A DNA stretch of 37,840 bases from Candidatus Woesearchaeota archaeon (GTDB lineage Archaea > Nanobdellota > Nanobdellia > Woesearchaeales > GW2011-AR9): NCBI GenBank assembly GCA_018302605.1, contig JAGVZN010000010.1, positions 129,013 to 166,852 of the forward strand, in the 5' to 3' direction. A program made the position numbers and the translations under genes. The notes beneath the pieces were generated by a model that made no database searches, was not told the origin of the DNA, and saw nothing but the letters and a program-made list of their open reading frames with translations. Shown here in pieces: positions 35,641-37,840 of this stretch. The stretch's first letter is position 1, and every line of letters starts with the position of its first letter.

Positions 35641-35825
35641 TGGAACGCCAAACTGAAACAAAGAGTAAATTTATCAAAGTCCGTTGCGCTAAATGCAAAA
35701 ATGAGCAGATCATCTTTGGCAATGCCAGCCGGAATGTTTTATGTTTGGTCTGCAACAAAGAAGTGGCTTATTCTACTGGTGGCAAATCACGGATTTCCGC
35801 AAGAGTGCTGGAAGTTTTGGAATAG
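35640..35825 (+). CDS. rps27e: 30S ribosomal protein S27e
   Basis: SKFIKVRCAKCKNEQIIFGNASRNVLCLVCNKEVAYSTGGKSRI zinc ribbon; 1-bp overlap with rpl44e. Confidence 0.92.
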   Translation: MERQTETKSKFIKVRCAKCKNEQIIFGNASRNVLCLVCNKEVAYSTGGKSRISARVLEVLE

Positions 35826-35895
35826 GAGCGGGGGCTATTAAGCGGGCTATTGTCTTGAGGAATAATCTGATTTTTGGTTTGTGAATATCCTCGGG

Positions 35896-36693
35896 TTATG
35901 GGTGCAAATTAGTAAAGCACATCACCCTGCGTTGAAAGAGATTTCCGAAATAGCCAGCGGCAATGTTGATAGTTCCTCCCGTCCAGGAATCTTCGTCAAA
36001 GACAATAATCTCTTTTCTTTCCGCTTTTTCTCTAAGCATTTCTCTTTCTCTTTCATTTAATCTCGGTTCGTGATCTAATTTTTTGCATCTCGAAAAACGT
36101 ACCACATAGAATTCAGAATCTCTGGAATCAGCCAAAGCGCAATAGCGCAAGAAGACATCCATCCCCGCAGCTACACCCCCGTGAGCTAAGGCAATGAATA
36201 AGAGGTCTTGTTGAGTGGTTGTTCCCTGAATATTTCTGGCGGTTTGTACTGAATAGTTTGGTGCGGACGAGGTAAAAGTCGTTTTATCTGGGGGTTGGTA
36301 TACATTTTCAAAAAGCAAATCTTCATCCATTTCTCCAATGCCTCGTTCTAACTTGGCGATAAGCGCTGAAGTATCTTCGCCCCTATACGTACGCAAACCA
36401 ATTTGAAGAGCATCACAAAATAATCTACCCCCTTCCGCTAGGTAAGATGTATCGCGCTTAGTGCCAAGCTTATGATCTAAGAGCTTTCTGATCACTCGGG
36501 GCGGATGGAATACTCTCTTTTCCAAATTTTCAAAATCCGAATCAGGTGTCCTTACTGATACTGCCGATTGAAGTTCTGATAACAATTCTTTAAAAATAGC
36601 AAGGTAACAAAGATCATCCTTCCTACCTCTAAAATAATCATTATTACCCATCAATCCTTTGTCCAACTCATCAAACAATGATTGGTATGTCAT
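35896..36693 (-). CDS. Phosphoribosyltransferase-like protein
   Basis: LLFIALAHGGVAAGMDVFLRYCALADSRDSEFYVVRFSR...KEIIVFDEDSWTGGTINIA: PRPP-loop-like motif; paralogue of 36759-37580. Confidence 0.7.
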   Translation of the reverse strand: MTYQSLFDELDKGLMGNNDYFRGRKDDLCYLAIFKELLSELQSAVSVRTPDSDFENLEKRVFHPPRVIRKLLDHKLGTKRDTSYLAEGGRLFCDALQIGLRTYRGEDTSALIAKLERGIGEMDEDLLFENVYQPPDKTTFTSSAPNYSVQTARNIQGTTTQQDLLFIALAHGGVAAGMDVFLRYCALADSRDSEFYVVRFSRCKKLDHEPRLNEREREMLREKAERKEIIVFDEDSWTGGTINIAAGYFGNLFQRRVMCFTNLHP

Positions 36694-36758
36694 TATTCCC
36701 TATTTTGGTGGATATTTTTAAATAATTTCTGATTTAAATTGCCATTCTCTCTTCCCAG

Positions 36759-37580
36759 CTAAATCAATGATCCGTACAGTTTGCCTTTCGCTTCCCTTGT
36801 CATGATATTTGCAACTACACGCACTTCTTGTTTTGGAAAGAGTTTTTGGAAATACTTTTTCGCTGATCTTAATGTGTCTCCTGTATGGCTATCCTCATCA
36901 AGGACGATAACATCTTTTCCTAATGCCCATTCTTGAAGCATTAACCTCTCACTTCTGTTTAGTTTTGGGCGTTTATCATCATGTTTAGTTTGAGAAAGGC
37001 GTACCGCATAAAAAGAAGACCGAGAGGATTCAACTTGGTCGCAATAGCGTAAGAAGACATCCATCCCCGCAGCTACACCACCGTGGGCTAAGGCAATCAA
37101 GAGAACATCATTTTGTGTTATTTTGGCAATCCTCTGAGAAGTGAGATTGGAATATTGCGGATTTGACGCTTCCCATGTTACAGCATCTTTTAGTTGCAGA
37201 ACATATTCTTCTAATAAAGCAGCATCCCGCTCGATGATGTCTAATTTCAACCGGCTAATCAAAGGAGAAGTATCTTCACCGCAATATGTTCTGAGACCAA
37301 TTTCAAGGGCATCAACAATAAGACTTTCAAAATCACCGGTGCGCTTCTGTATTTTATGATTAATGAGCGCTCTGATGATTCGTGGTGGGTGGAGGACTCG
37401 CTTCAGCGTTTCGGGTAAGGTTTGGTCGTTCCCGCCGATAGATACTACCACTTGTGTTTCTTCTAAGAGAACATCAAGAGTACCACTATATCCTTGAAGA
37501 TTGAGATCACGGTCAAGGTATCCTAAGGAATCAAAAAAGATCCCTCTTTTCTTTAAATCATCAAATGGTGACTCATACAT
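36759..37580 (-). CDS. Phosphoribosyltransferase-like protein
   Basis: VLLIALAHGGVAAGMDVFLRYCDQVESSRSSFYAVRLSQ...KDVIVLDEDSHTGDTLRSA; paralogue of 35896-36693. Confidence 0.7.
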   Translation of the reverse strand: MYESPFDDLKKRGIFFDSLGYLDRDLNLQGYSGTLDVLLEETQVVVSIGGNDQTLPETLKRVLHPPRIIRALINHKIQKRTGDFESLIVDALEIGLRTYCGEDTSPLISRLKLDIIERDAALLEEYVLQLKDAVTWEASNPQYSNLTSQRIAKITQNDVLLIALAHGGVAAGMDVFLRYCDQVESSRSSFYAVRLSQTKHDDKRPKLNRSERLMLQEWALGKDVIVLDEDSHTGDTLRSAKKYFQKLFPKQEVRVVANIMTREAKGKLYGSLI

Positions 37581-37640
37581 TAGCTTTATTTTCTCAATTT
37601 CATTTAAAAATATTTCCCCCGAGAATTGTTAACTCCAACC

Positions 37641-37729
37641 GGCTCTGTCAAAAATCTCGAAAAAGTCAGCCTGGCCGTTGCCTTCGTGCTTCTCCCGCTA
37701 CGAGGAGGATAGTTAAGAAGCACCAATAT
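37641..37729. repeat. Element B2: 5' part of a second family-B copy
   Basis: GGCTCTGTCAAAAATCTCGAAAAAGTCAGCCTGGCCGTTGCCTTCGTGCTTCTC...AGGATAGTTAAGAAGCACCAATA, nearly identical to B1; identity stops where a C-like sequence starts. Confidence 0.75.
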
Positions 37730-37765
37730 AGCAAATGTGTTAAGAGAAGTTTGCATAATTCACTT
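37730..37765. repeat. Element C4: family-C-like arm abutting B2
   Basis: CAAATGTGTTAAGAGAAGTTTGCATAATTCAC matches the reverse complement of the C1 right arm (TTTAGAGAAGTTTGCATA). Confidence 0.5.
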
Positions 37766-37840
37766 TTTTAGAAAATAGGTTCAATTTTATCCTCTAATCT
37801 CTTAAAATGTCTCTTTTTTTGGTTATGTTTCTTTCTTTTT

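Noticed and set aside
1-37840. tRNA or rRNA genes
   Set aside because: Spacers inspected by eye showed no GGTTCRA-type T-loop in a cloverleaf or rRNA-like segment; not a substitute for tRNAscan.
1-37840. Transposase or integrase that could mobilise the hairpin elements
   Set aside because: No ORF in the track shows DDE, HUH, tyrosine or serine recombinase motifs recognisable to me; the enzyme must be elsewhere if the hypothesis is right.

Overview
The window is archaeal chromosome, judged by core genes read directly from translations: exosome Rrp4-Rrp41-Rrp42, RNA polymerase subunit K, 20S proteasome alpha, RFC large subunit, RNase P Pop5-like, Pth2, L44e/S27e, plus ValS, GlyS and GuaB. A DPANN-like lineage is a guess. 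Accessory genes include a lipobox protein with eight MopE-type Cys/Asp repeats and a vWA-like domain, a possible caspase-fold protein, an RMF-like small protein, HExxH proteins, paired lipoproteins, and a cluster of three PRTase-like proteins plus a SLOG/LOG protein. The most striking signal is non-coding. The spacers carry several families of 80-300 bp palindromic, cloverleaf-like elements. At least five copies are flanked by exact 8-9 bp direct repeats that look like target-site duplications. Families A and B and element D sit at a nearly fixed distance upstream of an archaeal TATA box: 17-18 bp from element end to TATA in five of six copies, 19 bp in the sixth. Some copies have further hairpins inserted in their loops or lie against or inside one another. 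I propose a family of non-autonomous, promoter-targeted hairpin elements. No transposase is visible in the window.
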